Shown: positions 18,199 through 27,935, counted from the first letter of the stretch. The stretch: DNA of 64,000 nucleotides from Prochlorococcus sp. AG-409-L18 (GCA_003215535.1 QCKG01000008.1:1-64000); one strand, 5' to 3'. Notes: generated from the sequence alone by a model not told the origin. Program-made: numbers and translations.

Positions 18199-18327
18199 AT
18201 GAACCCAGACAAACAACACGCAAAGCTTCTAAAGCTGCAAGCTAAAGCACAAAACTGCCTCTCAAGGGATGAAGCCCAAAAGTTAATCAAAAAAGCAGAA
18301 AAAGCTCATTCAAAATTAGTTGGCTAA
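18199..18327 (+). CDS. 42-residue conserved-looking basic protein
   Basis: ATG at 18199 opens MNPDKQHAKLLKLQAKAQNC, then LSRDEAQKLIKKAEKAHSKL and VG. It is a lysine-rich, probably helical soluble peptide with helical-hairpin character. Regular amino-acid composition and a clean start-to-stop frame argue for a real small gene. Function unknown. Confidence 0.5.
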   Translation: MNPDKQHAKLLKLQAKAQNCLSRDEAQKLIKKAEKAHSKLVG

Positions 18328-18417
18328 AAAAATAAGCTTAAAGATTAATATGATGTTTAATATAAATTGGTACTCATTCTAATTCATGTATAATTAGATA
18401 CACAACTTTAATCCGGT

Positions 18418-18924
18418 GTGAGACATAACTCAAGATTGAGTCCTAAAAGAAAAACACAAGCTTCAGCTATTCAAATCCTGAAAAACAAGCAAGAAGATGT
18501 TGATTCTTTAACTAGTCAAATATCAATAATAGATAAGACAATTGAAGAGCATACAAGTGCATTATTTCAAGCGATTAATATAAGCATCAGATCATCCTTA
18601 TCTCATAAGAGCAGTTGGTTATTCAACCTACAGCGTAAATTCTATGTTTCGGCTGCAAATAAATCTATCAATTGGCATAAAGAACAACTAATTGTTTTAA
18701 GAAGAGATAAAAAGTTGCTAAAGCTAAAACTTGAAGAAGCTAATGGAACACTTTGGTCTAGCCGCATAAAACGTTATCTTAACTATATATTGATGGTTTT
18801 CTTTTTGTTAGTGATCTCAGGGATAATTCTGTTGGGTATCATGACGACCATTTATCTACTACCATTATGGATTAGCATGATTATCATATATATTTTAATC
18901 CATAGACGATCATATAGAGTTTAA
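18418..18924 (+). CDS. coiled-coil protein with C-terminal membrane anchor
   Basis: A 168-residue protein beginning at GTG 18418. Residues about 20-110 are charged and helical (QILKNKQEDVDSLTSQISII; KEQLIVLRRDKKLLKLKLEE) and look like a coiled coil. Two hydrophobic helices follow (YILMVFFLLVISGIILLGIM; IYLLPLWISMIIIYILI) with a basic end HRRSYRV. It is probably an inner-membrane protein. No family recognised; it lies alone between two non-coding stretches. Confidence 0.55.
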   Translation: MRHNSRLSPKRKTQASAIQILKNKQEDVDSLTSQISIIDKTIEEHTSALFQAINISIRSSLSHKSSWLFNLQRKFYVSAANKSINWHKEQLIVLRRDKKLLKLKLEEANGTLWSSRIKRYLNYILMVFFLLVISGIILLGIMTTIYLLPLWISMIIIYILIHRRSYRV

Positions 18925-19530
18925 AGTATCAACTGAACGCTGATTTTTTAAAGATAAAGTCCTATAGCAAGTCCGACATAATATAACCCTTTGAATATAA
19001 AGCAAAAAAGAACCCAGAGTGTGCAAAGAGCAGAGTGGCCTTATTTCTTTAGTTTTGCTCGCGATTTGCCTTGAGATCTAATAGCTTGATGTTATCTGAT
19101 TAATTAAGAGTGCTAGTAGGACAAGTAGCAATAGAAGTGGTTTCTACTGTCTTTGGATTTCCACTAAGGCAATTAGCACTAGTATGGAAATTTGCACCAG
19201 TACTTGTATGGAGTAACAGTTAATCCTTAATCAGGTCTAATACGAAAAATATAAAGAAAGTCAATCCTGAAAAAAGTAGTAAGCAAAAGCCAAGCAAACT
19301 TTAAATGTATAAAAATCAATTAGAGTGAATAGCAGTATTCAAAAAGCCTTGGGAAAACAAAGATTGCAATCAGAATCATGAGAAATGCTTTATTGGATAC
19401 TAGATCATCTAACTATCCAAAGCTAGACCTTGCTCATAGCCCTTTACCTTTAATACCTAAGAAGTAATTTTGTAGTTTCTACTATTGGTAAAATATAGAA
19501 GGAGAACTAAGCATAGTCTCAACTCTTTTT
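18925..19530. other. non-coding stretch before sulfotransferase gene
   Basis: About 600 bp without a credible frame or RNA gene. Confidence 0.45.
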
Positions 19531-20583
19531 ATGAGTAAGCTTTTACTACATATTGGAACTGAGAAGACAGGTACTTCCTCAATCCAAAAATTTTTAAGGA
19601 TAAACAAATCTCAACTTGAAAAGAATGGTTTCTTCGTGCCATCCTTTATGTCCTATAAAGACAATGAGAACCATATTTACTTACCTCTATTGGCTTATGA
19701 GAAGTCTAGAAAAGATGACCTCATAATTAGTCAAGGCATATTAGATGAAAACAAAAGAGATCTTTTTTTAAAAGGAAAACTTCAAGAGTTGCAAGAACAA
19801 TTTAGTCGCAATAAAGACAAGGTTTGGCTAATGTCTTCAGAGCACTGCCAATCTCGACTTAAAACTGATCAAGAGCTAACTAAGTTAGCGAATATCTTAT
19901 TAACTTTTTTTGATGAAATCACTATATTGATATATCTAAGAAGGCCAATAGATATAGCCATTTCACACTGGACAAATTCAGCTAGAGGATTTGATGTTTG
20001 CGAAAGTCTTCCAAAACCTGATGATCCTAGAATCGAGGCAATATGTAATCACAAAAAAACTCTGAAAAATTGGATTCGTTGCTTTGGGAAAGAGATAATT
20101 CCTAGAATATACTCTAAAGAAAACCTGATTGGAGGTAGTGTCGTTTTAGACTACTGTAAATTAATTGGTATCAAAGATTCTGAAACATTAGAAGTACCAG
20201 CTAGAACAAATACTGCTGTAAGCTTTGAAGCCATTAAGGTACTGACTGCTTTGAATAAACGTATTAACCCTATAGAGAATGGATCCGTCAATCAAAAACA
20301 CTTTGAACTATCGAATATAGTAGAGAAACGTTTTACACAAAATAAGCCGTATTTACCCTCAAAGGAAGAAGTTGACAATTTCAATTCATATTATGAAAAT
20401 TCTAACAATTGGGTATTAAAGAAGTTTTTCTCAACACATAAAGATCTTTGGGGAAAAGACAGTTTTCAAAGCCTTAGAGCAGATCATGATGACTATTATA
20501 ATATTAAATTAAGTAATAGAGAAGAAACTATAATTGATATCTTAGCTGAGGTATGGATAGACAAGGTAAAACAAAATGTTTAG
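19531..20583 (+). CDS. sulfotransferase family protein
   Basis: A 350-residue PAPS-dependent sulfotransferase-like protein. LLHIGTEKTGTSSIQKFL (residues 5-22) is the 5'-phosphosulfate-binding loop, and ILIYLRRPIDIAISHW (about 131-146) is the 3'-phosphate-binding segment with the conserved Arg and Ser-His-Trp. Such proteins in picocyanobacterial islands are thought to sulfate surface polysaccharide or other small acceptors; the acceptor is not predictable. The gene has its own upstream gap and a converging glycosyltransferase 72 bp beyond. Confidence 0.8.
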   Translation: MSKLLLHIGTEKTGTSSIQKFLRINKSQLEKNGFFVPSFMSYKDNENHIYLPLLAYEKSRKDDLIISQGILDENKRDLFLKGKLQELQEQFSRNKDKVWLMSSEHCQSRLKTDQELTKLANILLTFFDEITILIYLRRPIDIAISHWTNSARGFDVCESLPKPDDPRIEAICNHKKTLKNWIRCFGKEIIPRIYSKENLIGGSVVLDYCKLIGIKDSETLEVPARTNTAVSFEAIKVLTALNKRINPIENGSVNQKHFELSNIVEKRFTQNKPYLPSKEEVDNFNSYYENSNNWVLKKFFSTHKDLWGKDSFQSLRADHDDYYNIKLSNREETIIDILAEVWIDKVKQNV

Positions 20584-20654
20584 GTCTAGACAAGTAATTT
20601 GATCAAGACTCGATTCAATACAGTTGATATTTTATAAAATTGATTCTAATCTAA

Positions 20655-21473
20655 TTAAAGAGAAAGTAGCTTTGGTGATATTTCATACATCAAATCAAAG
20701 CAACCTGCAAAATGTAAGAAAAAACTTTTTTTATAAAGCTCTATCACAAGTTGTTCAGTTGAATGACAATTCAAGGTTGGATCTATTACCTTTCCAATTT
20801 GATGAGGTGTTGCAAATCTGGTTGCATTAGTAAAGGGGAATACTAATTGATTATATCTATTTGGCATGACCTGCCAGGTTGTTGCTTGTAATGCAATATT
20901 AAAAGGTATCATCTCTCCCCATAGAGTTTGAATACCACCTTCTTCCCAATTATTATAAATATCTTTCAAAAATTTTTGATGATATTTAGGAGTGAATCCT
21001 ATAGTCCCAGTGTTAAATAAAGGTCGTTCTTTACTATTTAATCCCCATCCCTCAAAATATCCAACAGGCGTACTTATACCTTTACGTGAAGCTAATTCCT
21101 CTTGAGTCCATGACCAAGATCTTTTGAGCAATTTGCAATCACCAGAAAAATTGCTACCAGTCTCATGTGTGACAGCTATTTTATTAGGATCTAGATTTAC
21201 ATAGGGATCAGGAGAATCTGGATTAATTAAAATATCTGAATCAAGCCATAGGCATGTTTCATACTTCAACAGAGAAGGTTCAGCCATGACAAGCAGCTTT
21301 TGCCAGGCATGTGAACGTGATAATGCTCTGCTACTACTATCAATAGGTCCCTTATAAATAATCAGATCATAATTATGATTATTAGCCCAATGAGCCCAAT
21401 TAGAAGAGCATCTATTCTCCCATAATTCTAGGTAACGATTAGTAGCTAATGTAACTATTGCTCGAGATTTCAT
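20655..21473 (-). CDS. GT-A fold glycosyltransferase
   Basis: A 272-residue protein starting MKSRAIVTLATNRYLELWE. It carries a DxD metal-binding motif in CLWLDSDILINP (DSD at 78-80) and a downstream acceptor region with FNTGTIGFTP and FFLHFAGCFD. This pattern fits nucleotide-sugar transferases of the galactosyl/mannosyl GT-A type. It probably builds cell-surface glycan together with the converging sulfotransferase; the sugar donor is unknown. Confidence 0.7.
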   Translation of the reverse strand: MKSRAIVTLATNRYLELWENRCSSNWAHWANNHNYDLIIYKGPIDSSSRALSRSHAWQKLLVMAEPSLLKYETCLWLDSDILINPDSPDPYVNLDPNKIAVTHETGSNFSGDCKLLKRSWSWTQEELASRKGISTPVGYFEGWGLNSKERPLFNTGTIGFTPKYHQKFLKDIYNNWEEGGIQTLWGEMIPFNIALQATTWQVMPNRYNQLVFPFTNATRFATPHQIGKVIDPTLNCHSTEQLVIELYKKSFFLHFAGCFDLMYEISPKLLSL

Positions 21474-21810
21474 GATTTAAATAAATCGTTTTACCAAGAC
21501 GTAATGATGGAACTATAGATCCATAAATTGAAAACCATAGATAAAATTTAAAATTATCCAATGTGTAGACTAAGGATCTATTGATTCTTCCATCAAAGCA
21601 TGAAAGGCTTATCCAAAGCACATATCTAAGCTGAAAACACAATTAATCTCTTAAGGCCATTCAATTTATGACTCTTCTCAATAACATTGATAAAGAATAG
21701 TCATGCAATTCAAATCTCCAATCCATTTGATAAGTTCAAAGAATCTTCTTATAACCAATAGAATTATATTTCGGTATCTTTAAGATAATTCAAATCTAAG
21801 CTATAGACTG
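21474..21810. other. short non-coding stretch
   Basis: Nothing recognised; the right-hand part upstream of 21473 should contain the glycosyltransferase promoter. Confidence 0.4.
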
Positions 21811-22098
21811 TTAGCGATTGAAAAATGACCAGATTGACCATTCGTCTTTCATCTGAGTGTATTTCAAATCATCTTTTGAAAAATCATTTGATGCACTAAA
21901 AACTTGATAATCTGCCTCTTCTATGGCTACAAAAAAATAAACAAGGGCCATAAGAAAACTACATATTATCTTATCGGTATTAACTGCTAATTCTTTAATA
22001 GTAACTTTATCTCTAACTCCAATTAAAGGAAGCCTTACTTTATCTATACTAAAGGCTATATCATTCTTTGTCGTTTTTGATGAATTCTCCAGCTTCAT
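21811..22098 (-). CDS. hypothetical protein, 95 residues
   Basis: ATG at 22098 opens a frame with one central hydrophobic helix (ICSFLMALVYFFVAI) and a soluble tail ending WSIWSFFNR. No family, weak ribosome site. It could be a small membrane protein or chance. Confidence 0.35.
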   Translation of the reverse strand: MKLENSSKTTKNDIAFSIDKVRLPLIGVRDKVTIKELAVNTDKIICSFLMALVYFFVAIEEADYQVFSASNDFSKDDLKYTQMKDEWSIWSFFNR

Positions 22099-22172
22099 GC
22101 TTGAAAGTGCAATTTAAGAGAATTGTAGCTTAAAGGGTTCCTTTTTCTAGTGAATAACGTCCATCTAGAACC

Positions 22173-22373
22173 TCAGAAGGCTAAGGTGATTGAATACCCA
22201 GTATCAATCAGGTTTACAAGACACAAGTAAGAATTCTCCCCAAACACATAAGAAGGTGTGCTACGAGATAATGTATTTTGCTTTATATAAGCAAGTCTCG
22301 TCTTTAATTCGCTACCTTTTTGTGAGTCTTCGCTAATTTCCCAATAATTTTGGCTTCTCTCCAAAACAAGCAT
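22173..22373 (-). CDS. hypothetical protein, 66 residues
   Basis: Begins MLVLERSQNYWEISEDSQKG, a pattern like several small picocyanobacterial soluble proteins. The remainder is unremarkable. No function proposed. Confidence 0.4.
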   Translation of the reverse strand: MLVLERSQNYWEISEDSQKGSELKTRLAYIKQNTLSRSTPSYVFGENSYLCLVNLIDTGYSITLAF

Positions 22374-22685
22374 TATTCAACATTGGTTTAACAGTCAACT
22401 AATTGGAATAGTTTTTTAAGTTTTATCCTCAAATTATTCTAAAATAACACAAAAAATTGAACCATCTAAAGAAGTAAGATACTAAATTCTTTTAAGTATG
22501 TTTTGACCTATTTTCTATAGAAAATATACAGAAAGTCAATTAAAGATTAGCTCATAGACTTCACTTTATAGGGAATGTGAACAATAGGCCAAAAAAGATA
22601 TAAACTTGTTTAAAGGCTCTAATCAAGCCATGCTTGAATAAATACTTGTAAAAGAATTTGTCATCACTCTCTTGGTCATACTCTT

Positions 22686-23327
22686 ATGTGTAGTCAATAC
22701 GAACTTAAAACTGATCTAGATCAACTCCCCGATCAATTCAAAAACAATATGCCAAAAGGCCTTCTCCAATGTTACGAGCACCAATACCTCATAAAACCTA
22801 ATGATCCAGTCTTAGCTCTTCGACAAGAGCATAAAGCTATAAGCAGCTCGATCATGCTTTGGGGCTTTCTACCTCATTGGAGTAAAGACCCAATGCATTC
22901 TTTCAAGCCTTTTAATGCTAGAGCTGAAACTGTTCAGAAGAAAGTACCCTTTCGTGAAGCTTGGAGACATAGGAGATGCCTACTTCCAGCCACAGGTTTC
23001 TTTGAAAAAGACAAATTAATCCGAAAACAAAGCTATCAAGCTTTTTGGCTAGGAGGAATTTGGGAAAGGTGGTTAGGAGCTGATGGTAGCGAAATTGAAA
23101 GTTGCCTGATTCTCACTACGAAGCCGAATAGCTTGATAAAACCACTTCATAAAAGAATGCCTGTAATTATTCCCCAAGGCCTTGAAGAAAAATGGCTAGA
23201 ACAAACAGATGCAATAGGCCTGAAATCATTACAACCAATTCTGAATGGATGGGACCCAGAAGGATGGTCTGCCAAACCTCGTACGAAATCAAAAGTCACC
23301 AACCACCAACTCACTCTTTTTAGTTAA
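22686..23327 (+). CDS. SOS-response-associated (SRAP/YedK/HMCES) protein
   Basis: A 213-residue protein of the SRAP family, which covalently traps abasic sites in single-stranded DNA through Cys2. Visible: MCSQYEL with the catalytic Cys2, WGFLPHW, FNARAET with the conserved Asn and Glu region, RRCLLPATGFFE, and HKRMPVII with the conserved His. All key residues are in place. Its stop overlaps the ATG of a tiny membrane-protein gene (TAATG), starting a tight run of four such genes. Confidence 0.92.
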   Translation: MCSQYELKTDLDQLPDQFKNNMPKGLLQCYEHQYLIKPNDPVLALRQEHKAISSSIMLWGFLPHWSKDPMHSFKPFNARAETVQKKVPFREAWRHRRCLLPATGFFEKDKLIRKQSYQAFWLGGIWERWLGADGSEIESCLILTTKPNSLIKPLHKRMPVIIPQGLEEKWLEQTDAIGLKSLQPILNGWDPEGWSAKPRTKSKVTNHQLTLFS

Positions 23328-23521
23328 TGGACTCCTCATTTTCACAAGCTCTGAAATTAAGCAGCATGTCTTCTACAACGGCGATGGTCATTTGGGGTAT
23401 GGTGTTGTTTCTAATCGCTATTACAGTTGTAATTAGCCTATATTTCAAAAAACAAATAGATCTCAGCAAAAAAGTCAACGCATCAAAAATCACAAAAGAA
23501 TCTCAGTCAAAAGGATTCTAA
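23327..23521 (+). CDS. small single-helix membrane protein, 64 residues
   Basis: Overlaps the SRAP stop by one base. One hydrophobic helix AMVIWGMVLFLIAITVVISL is followed by a lysine-rich cytoplasmic-type tail. The ATG at 23366 (MSSTTAMVIWG) is an alternative start that would leave no overlap. Function unknown. Confidence 0.6.
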   Translation: MDSSFSQALKLSSMSSTTAMVIWGMVLFLIAITVVISLYFKKQIDLSKKVNASKITKESQSKGF

Positions 23522-23528
23522 TTACAAT

Positions 23529-23732
23529 ATGACTACAAAAATCCCACAGAGAATTAAGGCAAAAATAACACCTGTTAGATGGTCAGTTCGGACTAGCGCA
23601 ATAATTGCAAGTACACTTGCTGTAATTGACTTGATAAAACAAGAATATGCTTTAAGTTTGATATTAGGTGTATCATGGTTATTCATAGTGCAAGCAGAAA
23701 AGAGAATGTTCAAACCACCTACTGACAACTAA
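23529..23732 (+). CDS. small membrane protein, 67 residues
   Basis: Starts 7 bp after the previous gene with MTTKIPQRIKAKITPVRWSV. Two short hydrophobic stretches (TSAIIASTLAVIDLI; ALSLILGVSWLFIVQA) make a hairpin-like membrane protein. Second in the run of four small membrane genes behind SRAP. Confidence 0.6.
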   Translation: MTTKIPQRIKAKITPVRWSVRTSAIIASTLAVIDLIKQEYALSLILGVSWLFIVQAEKRMFKPPTDN

Positions 23733-23735
23733 CTT

Positions 23736-23909
23736 ATGGCTAGTTCTATTGTTGCAGCCGCTGTTGGTTTGAGTCCTATTGGATGGGCTGTAGCTGTAAT
23801 TTCTGGGCTTGCATTTCTTTCGATGTTTATTCTCGTTTCCATCAAAGGGGATTATCAAGGCGTCATTGCATCAACGCTAACAAAGCCATCAAGCAAAAAC
23901 GAGAAGTAA
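23736..23909 (+). CDS. small membrane protein, 57 residues
   Basis: Starts 3 bp after the previous stop. MASSIVAAAVGLSPIGWAVA is followed by VISGLAFLSMFILVSIKGDY and a polar tail. Mostly one or two membrane helices. The spacing strongly implies co-transcription with its neighbours. Confidence 0.6.
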   Translation: MASSIVAAAVGLSPIGWAVAVISGLAFLSMFILVSIKGDYQGVIASTLTKPSSKNEK

Positions 23910-23916
23910 ATAAGCA

Positions 23917-24114
23917 ATGAATACAGAAATAATGCTTGATAATCTTTTGAAAATGACCATATATAATCCCATTTTTGCATTTGTGACTATAGGCATAGTC
24001 TGGTTTCTCCCAGGCATTATTATCCGAAGAATAGCCAAAAGAAAATATCTTACATCTCAAAAAGAAAAGCAAGAAGAAGCTATCGCAAAGTTATACCCTA
24101 AAGACAAAAAATAA
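23917..24114 (+). CDS. small single-helix membrane protein, 65 residues
   Basis: Starts 7 bp after the previous stop (AAGCA before the ATG). One helix FAFVTIGIVWFLPGIII is followed by a strongly basic, charged tail RRIAKRKYLTSQKEKQEEAI. Last of the four-gene run. Confidence 0.6.
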   Translation: MNTEIMLDNLLKMTIYNPIFAFVTIGIVWFLPGIIIRRIAKRKYLTSQKEKQEEAIAKLYPKDKK

Positions 24115-24174
24115 TGCGCTTATCCTAGACATTTTCGATGATATGGAATGAATTAAGTCATTCTCAAATCTCAA

Positions 24175-24261
24175 ATGATTTTCGGACTTTTAGAAGATGC
24201 ATGTTTAAATATGTCCTTGGTCTTTCTTGGTTTTTCTAGTCTGGGCTTTCTATGGGTCTAG
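24175..24261 (+). CDS. possible 28-residue membrane peptide
   Basis: ATG at 24175 gives MIFGLLEDACLNMSLVFLGF and SSLGFLWV. It is hydrophobic and follows the membrane-gene run by 60 bp. It may be a real micropeptide or a truncated remnant. Confidence 0.3.
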   Translation: MIFGLLEDACLNMSLVFLGFSSLGFLWV

Positions 24262-24866
24262 AGGAAAGATTTACTCAAGATAAAGCAATCAAATATAAAA
24301 ACTAAGTATCATTGGGAATAAATAAATGAAATCAGTTGAGAATAAATAAAGGTCTAAAAAAATAGAACTGCTAAAAAGAGGAAGATCCAATATTTCTCGG
24401 GACCACTTTCTAGGCGAAGAGCTAATAATAACAAGCCCATCAGACACAAATTATTAGTTGCGGACTTAAAAAACTAGCAAGTACCGTGAAAGCAAAATTA
24501 GTTTTCAAAGAATTAATAACTTGATTGAGAATTGCAAAACTATAAAAGTTGTAGGCGAAACAAGCGCTCTACAAGTAAGTAACAATCCTAATAACACAAA
24601 TCACCCAACGTTTTCGCGCTTAAGAAGCCAGATCAGGACAGGATCAACTCAATCCTCTTACACAAAAATCAATCTACGCATAGGCCTAATTGCGGAGGGA
24701 ATACAACGGGAGCAAAAACACTCGAGCGTAAAGACGGATTTACACTCAGTCGTCTAATTGACTACACCAGAGATAGAGCAGTGGATTCAAGCTTCTGAGT
24801 TGCAAGTCCATGGTTTAGGAGAGTCTGCTCAGTCAGCTCGCCGACAATTTCACAACGAGGTTTCTC
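24262..24866. other. stretch without a convincing gene
   Basis: A 78-codon frame from a TTG at 24521 exists but has no ribosome site and an unusual composition, so it is not called. No RNA gene recognised. Confidence 0.4.
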
Positions 24867-25076
24867 ATGAACAATCACAGCCCATATACAGGAAAGTACT
24901 ACCCCAGTACAGAATCAACTAAAAGACGCTATTTAGAGATGAATCGAAGATTAGATGTCTTGCAATATAGACGTGAGAGATTAACTCATGAACTCCATGC
25001 AATTAATGCAGCATTATTCTCACTAAATCAACAAATGCTTAGAGATCAAGAATACAAGCAATTATCTTTACAATGA
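24867..25076 (+). CDS. small soluble helical protein, 69 residues
   Basis: ATG at 24867. MNNHSPYTGKYYPSTESTKR is followed by a helical stretch RYLEMNRRLDVLQYRRERLT and HELHAINAALFSLNQQMLRD. Short coiled-coil character, no membrane segment. Probably a small conserved picocyanobacterial protein; role unknown. Confidence 0.55.
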   Translation: MNNHSPYTGKYYPSTESTKRRYLEMNRRLDVLQYRRERLTHELHAINAALFSLNQQMLRDQEYKQLSLQ

Positions 25077-25089
25077 ATGAATAAGGAGA

Positions 25090-25948
25090 ATAGCTTGCCA
25101 GTGTCTAAATTAAATATCTCCTTGTAATCCTTCAAAGTATTTTTTCCTAAGCAATGGTCCAACATTATCTTGTTATAAACACCTCAAGCCTTCTCCTGCA
25201 ATTCAAAGAAATGCTGATCCCAGTCTAATGAATGGAAATGAGCCCATTTTCTCTGAAAGTTACTGGCTAAAAATCTAGCATTTGCTGTGCGACCATCTAC
25301 TATTATTAGAGTTCAAGGTTGAAGAAAATGCTCAAAAGAAAGTAAATCTGCTGCCATAGGCATACGATCCTGATGAGCTGTAGTCACACCTCGAATGTCT
25401 CCTTCTGCTGAGAGCTGATCTGGTCCATCTAAATAAATCAGATCAGGACAAAGGTTGGGTATAGGATCATAAAAAGTACAAATCCTACCTTTAAATTGAT
25501 CTATTATTAATCTGGCTAAATGCAGAGTAATTACTCCTTCTGATTCTAAAGCCTGGGGGATTTCATTCCTACACTTATCAAGCCAAATTTGATAGTTATC
25601 GACAGCATGGCATTCATAAAGGTTGACTCTTCTTAAACTTGTATTTGTAATATGAAAATAATTTTCTTTATTTCGACACAGTGCATCTCCAAAAACAATA
25701 GTGCTCTTACCAACTCCAAACTCAAGTATTGTTCTTACTTTCCTCTCTCTAGCTAAAAAATACAATCGTCATAGATCTGCAATTTTTGGCTGTAAGGATA
25801 TTTGATTTAAACTAATAGAAGCAGCTTTATTTTTACATAAAATATCTTCAAGATTTTCCTTCATACCTAATAATTCACAAAGGCCATAAGATAAAATATA
25901 ATCAAAATCTTCAGGAATTAAATCGCTTGCTTTGATTTCTCTAACTAT
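25090..25948 (-). pseudogene. SAM-methyltransferase-like gene with three in-frame TGA codons
   Basis: Read leftwards, one frame runs from 25948 to about 25090 with no frameshift but three TGA codons: 25769-25771 (between IADL and RLYFLARER), 25313-25315 (between FEHFLQP and TLIIVDGRTANARF), and 25184-25186 (between LQEKA and GVYNK). The core carries VRTILEFGVGKSTIVFGDAL (SAM-binding) and PDLIYLDGPDQLS. Sequence runs cleanly through each stop, so it was recently one protein. An N-terminal TAG precedes codon 1, so the true start may also be lost. Confidence 0.7.
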
Positions 25949-26065
25949 CTAGGAGCTGTCTAATTTACTCACTGAGCATTTTCAACAACGTTATCAGGTG
26001 ATTGAACATCTTATTAATCAAAGAATTATTCGCAATGATCTCAAATAAAATACAAATTTTTAAAT

Positions 26066-27016
26066 CTATTTCTTTATGAATTCATGAAAGAATTTTGCCT
26101 GGTAATTGCTTTCATTTTTCCACCAACAAAAAAGCCTAAATTGCAATTGATCCAATGCCTCTGGATTTGATATTATATCTAGTACAAAATTTGCAGCCTC
26201 CTCCCAATTAGAAAAAGTAGGCATTGGCACAGGATTGTAAAACAACCTAGATAAATCCCTTGGTGAAGTTATAAAAAGCGGGATTCCACCTAATTGAAGG
26301 GTTTCATAAAATCGAAAAGTCTCAAAATGAAAATGTCCTTCAGGGCATAGAACAAAAATTGAATCTAAAAGGATAGAAGTATAAGCCTGAGGTTGTATTC
26401 CTTTACCAAAAGTATCACCTTGATTTACATAACCGTCTGGAACAAGCTTGATAAAACATTCTAAAGCCTTTTTTCGTGAAGTTCCCTCCCACATAGTACC
26501 TATAAAACTCCATGCAAACTCTCTCTTTGACGAAGCTACCCATGGTGTATTTAGCAAAGTCCAGGGAGTCGGTCCCAGTGGTTTATTTTTAAGTTGTTTA
26601 TTATTATCATATCGGTCAAGTGGAAACTCTCTAACAATCGAAATATGATCTGGAAGGCTTAAATATAACTTATCCCCATCATGACCCTGTTCATCGCCTA
26701 TATGCCAGAGTAAAAGATTTTGATATTCTCTAAATGTATCTAATCGATTCTTACGAAGCTGTAAATAATAATTGGTTTGTTTATCTGTAAAAGAATCTGA
26801 ATCTATATAAACTCCAGCCTCAACAATAATTATCAGAGTGCCTTTTTCGATAGAAAAATTACATGAGCCATCGTAATCACCTTCATAACAGGTTACCTCA
26901 TTTAGGGAATAAGGCCTCAACAATTCAAGCATCCATTGACGTTGAAATGAAATTTGGGGATCACATCCCCAAACAATGACTACATCTGGCGGCTTATTTT
27001 TAAAAGAAGTAAACAT
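26066..27016 (-). CDS. exostosin-like glycosyltransferase
   Basis: A 316-residue protein. The C-terminal half carries the exostosin/GT47-type pattern: FAWSFIGTMW (about 170), DSIFVLCPEGHFHFETFRFY (about 218-237) and ETLQLGGIPLFI, the region that binds the nucleotide sugar in GT-B enzymes of this group. The first 150 residues are more variable. It probably adds sugars to surface glycan. It is full length with no stops, unlike the neighbouring methyltransferase remnant. Confidence 0.7.
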   Translation of the reverse strand: MFTSFKNKPPDVVIVWGCDPQISFQRQWMLELLRPYSLNEVTCYEGDYDGSCNFSIEKGTLIIIVEAGVYIDSDSFTDKQTNYYLQLRKNRLDTFREYQNLLLWHIGDEQGHDGDKLYLSLPDHISIVREFPLDRYDNNKQLKNKPLGPTPWTLLNTPWVASSKREFAWSFIGTMWEGTSRKKALECFIKLVPDGYVNQGDTFGKGIQPQAYTSILLDSIFVLCPEGHFHFETFRFYETLQLGGIPLFITSPRDLSRLFYNPVPMPTFSNWEEAANFVLDIISNPEALDQLQFRLFCWWKNESNYQAKFFHEFIKK

Positions 27017-27803
27017 AAGAAAATATTAAAACCTCACTGCTTTTAAAGGTGGTTTGACGGGAAAATTGTGCTTCTTTAAGCCCATAATCGACATTAATTT
27101 AAAAATGAAGTTTCAAATTAAATGATTGCAAGAGTCCTTATTGAAAAGACTGGTTAAGAAAGACGAATTATTGATCGGAAAGTTAATTGTAATAGAAGAT
27201 TATAGATTACGACTGATTGCTTTGTATAAAAACAAATGTGATGAAATAATTCTCTTATATTGGCTCCAAGTCAGACCACGGCTGGTAATACCGTCGATGC
27301 CATTGGTAGCCATCAAACCGTTAATGGGAATAGAGGAACTTCTGTCCAAACAGCCTCCTAGGAACAAGAAGCCTTAGCAACCTTTCACTTATTTGGAGAA
27401 ATCAATCAGCGAAGTGCATAGGAGCTATTGATAGAAGGGGTTTTATGAAATGAAAAAGCTGCAATTTTTGAGCAAAACTGGATACCTATATCCGGGCATT
27501 CAATTGCCCAGAAGCTATCTATTCAATTGCAAAATCTACCTACTCAACTTTTTACCTTAAGTTAAAGCTGCCAACTCTTTTCTAGATTTCACCTCAGAAG
27601 TAACTGATGATTCTTGAAAATAGCTTTAACGTAGATTTAATCACTTATCGAATCTCGCTACAAATCCTTCCTATCTACCTCAAAGCAATGATTCATTGAT
27701 TTAATTTACTTGTATTGTATAGCTTAAGAAGCCAGCGTATAGCCATTTTAAATATAAATAAATAACCCCTTATGTTCATTCCATCTTTTACATCTTCAGC
27801 TAT
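27017..27803. other. non-coding stretch before the argJ-derived array
   Basis: Contains an 83-codon frame from a TTG (27126) not judged real, and a weak resemblance to the argJ repeat at 27084-27098. No RNA gene recognised. Confidence 0.4.
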
Positions 27804-27823
27804 GCTGTGTAGTCGGCATTGAT
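27804..27823. repeat. argJ 3'-end repeat, copy 1 (distal boundary)
   Basis: GCTGTGTAGTCGGCATTGAT, the reverse complement of an argJ-like ending INADYTA-stop. Phased octamers occur only to its right, as expected for the outer end of the array. Confidence 0.75.
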
Positions 27824-27894
27824 ACAGATATTCGGTCTTTTGATTACAGATGTTATTTTGAGATCAGTCATATCAATGATTTAAAGAAGGTTTT

Positions 27895-27935
27895 TAATCA
27901 CAAGTTAGTCACAATGCCCTTTCAATTTAGTCACA
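27895..27935. repeat. phased octamers beside copy 1
   Basis: TAATCACA at 27895, TAGTCACA at 27906 and TAGTCACA at 27928: spacing 11 and 22 bp. Candidate recombinase arm sites. Confidence 0.7.

Noticed and set aside
24521-24757. 78-codon frame from TTG
   Set aside because: No ribosome site, odd composition and no recognisable pattern.
25184-25771. TGA recoding (Trp, Cys or selenocysteine) in the methyltransferase-like gene
   Set aside because: The residues expected at the three sites differ (one is most likely Gly), no recoding hairpin is evident, and the rest of the window uses TGA as a normal stop.
27084-27098. ATAATCGACATTAAT, a possible fifth argJ-derived repeat
   Set aside because: Only about 13 of 16 bases match, with no shared flank and no phased octamers nearby; chance cannot be excluded.
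27126-27377. 83-codon frame from TTG
   Set aside because: No supporting start, no family pattern; the DNA around it looks decayed.
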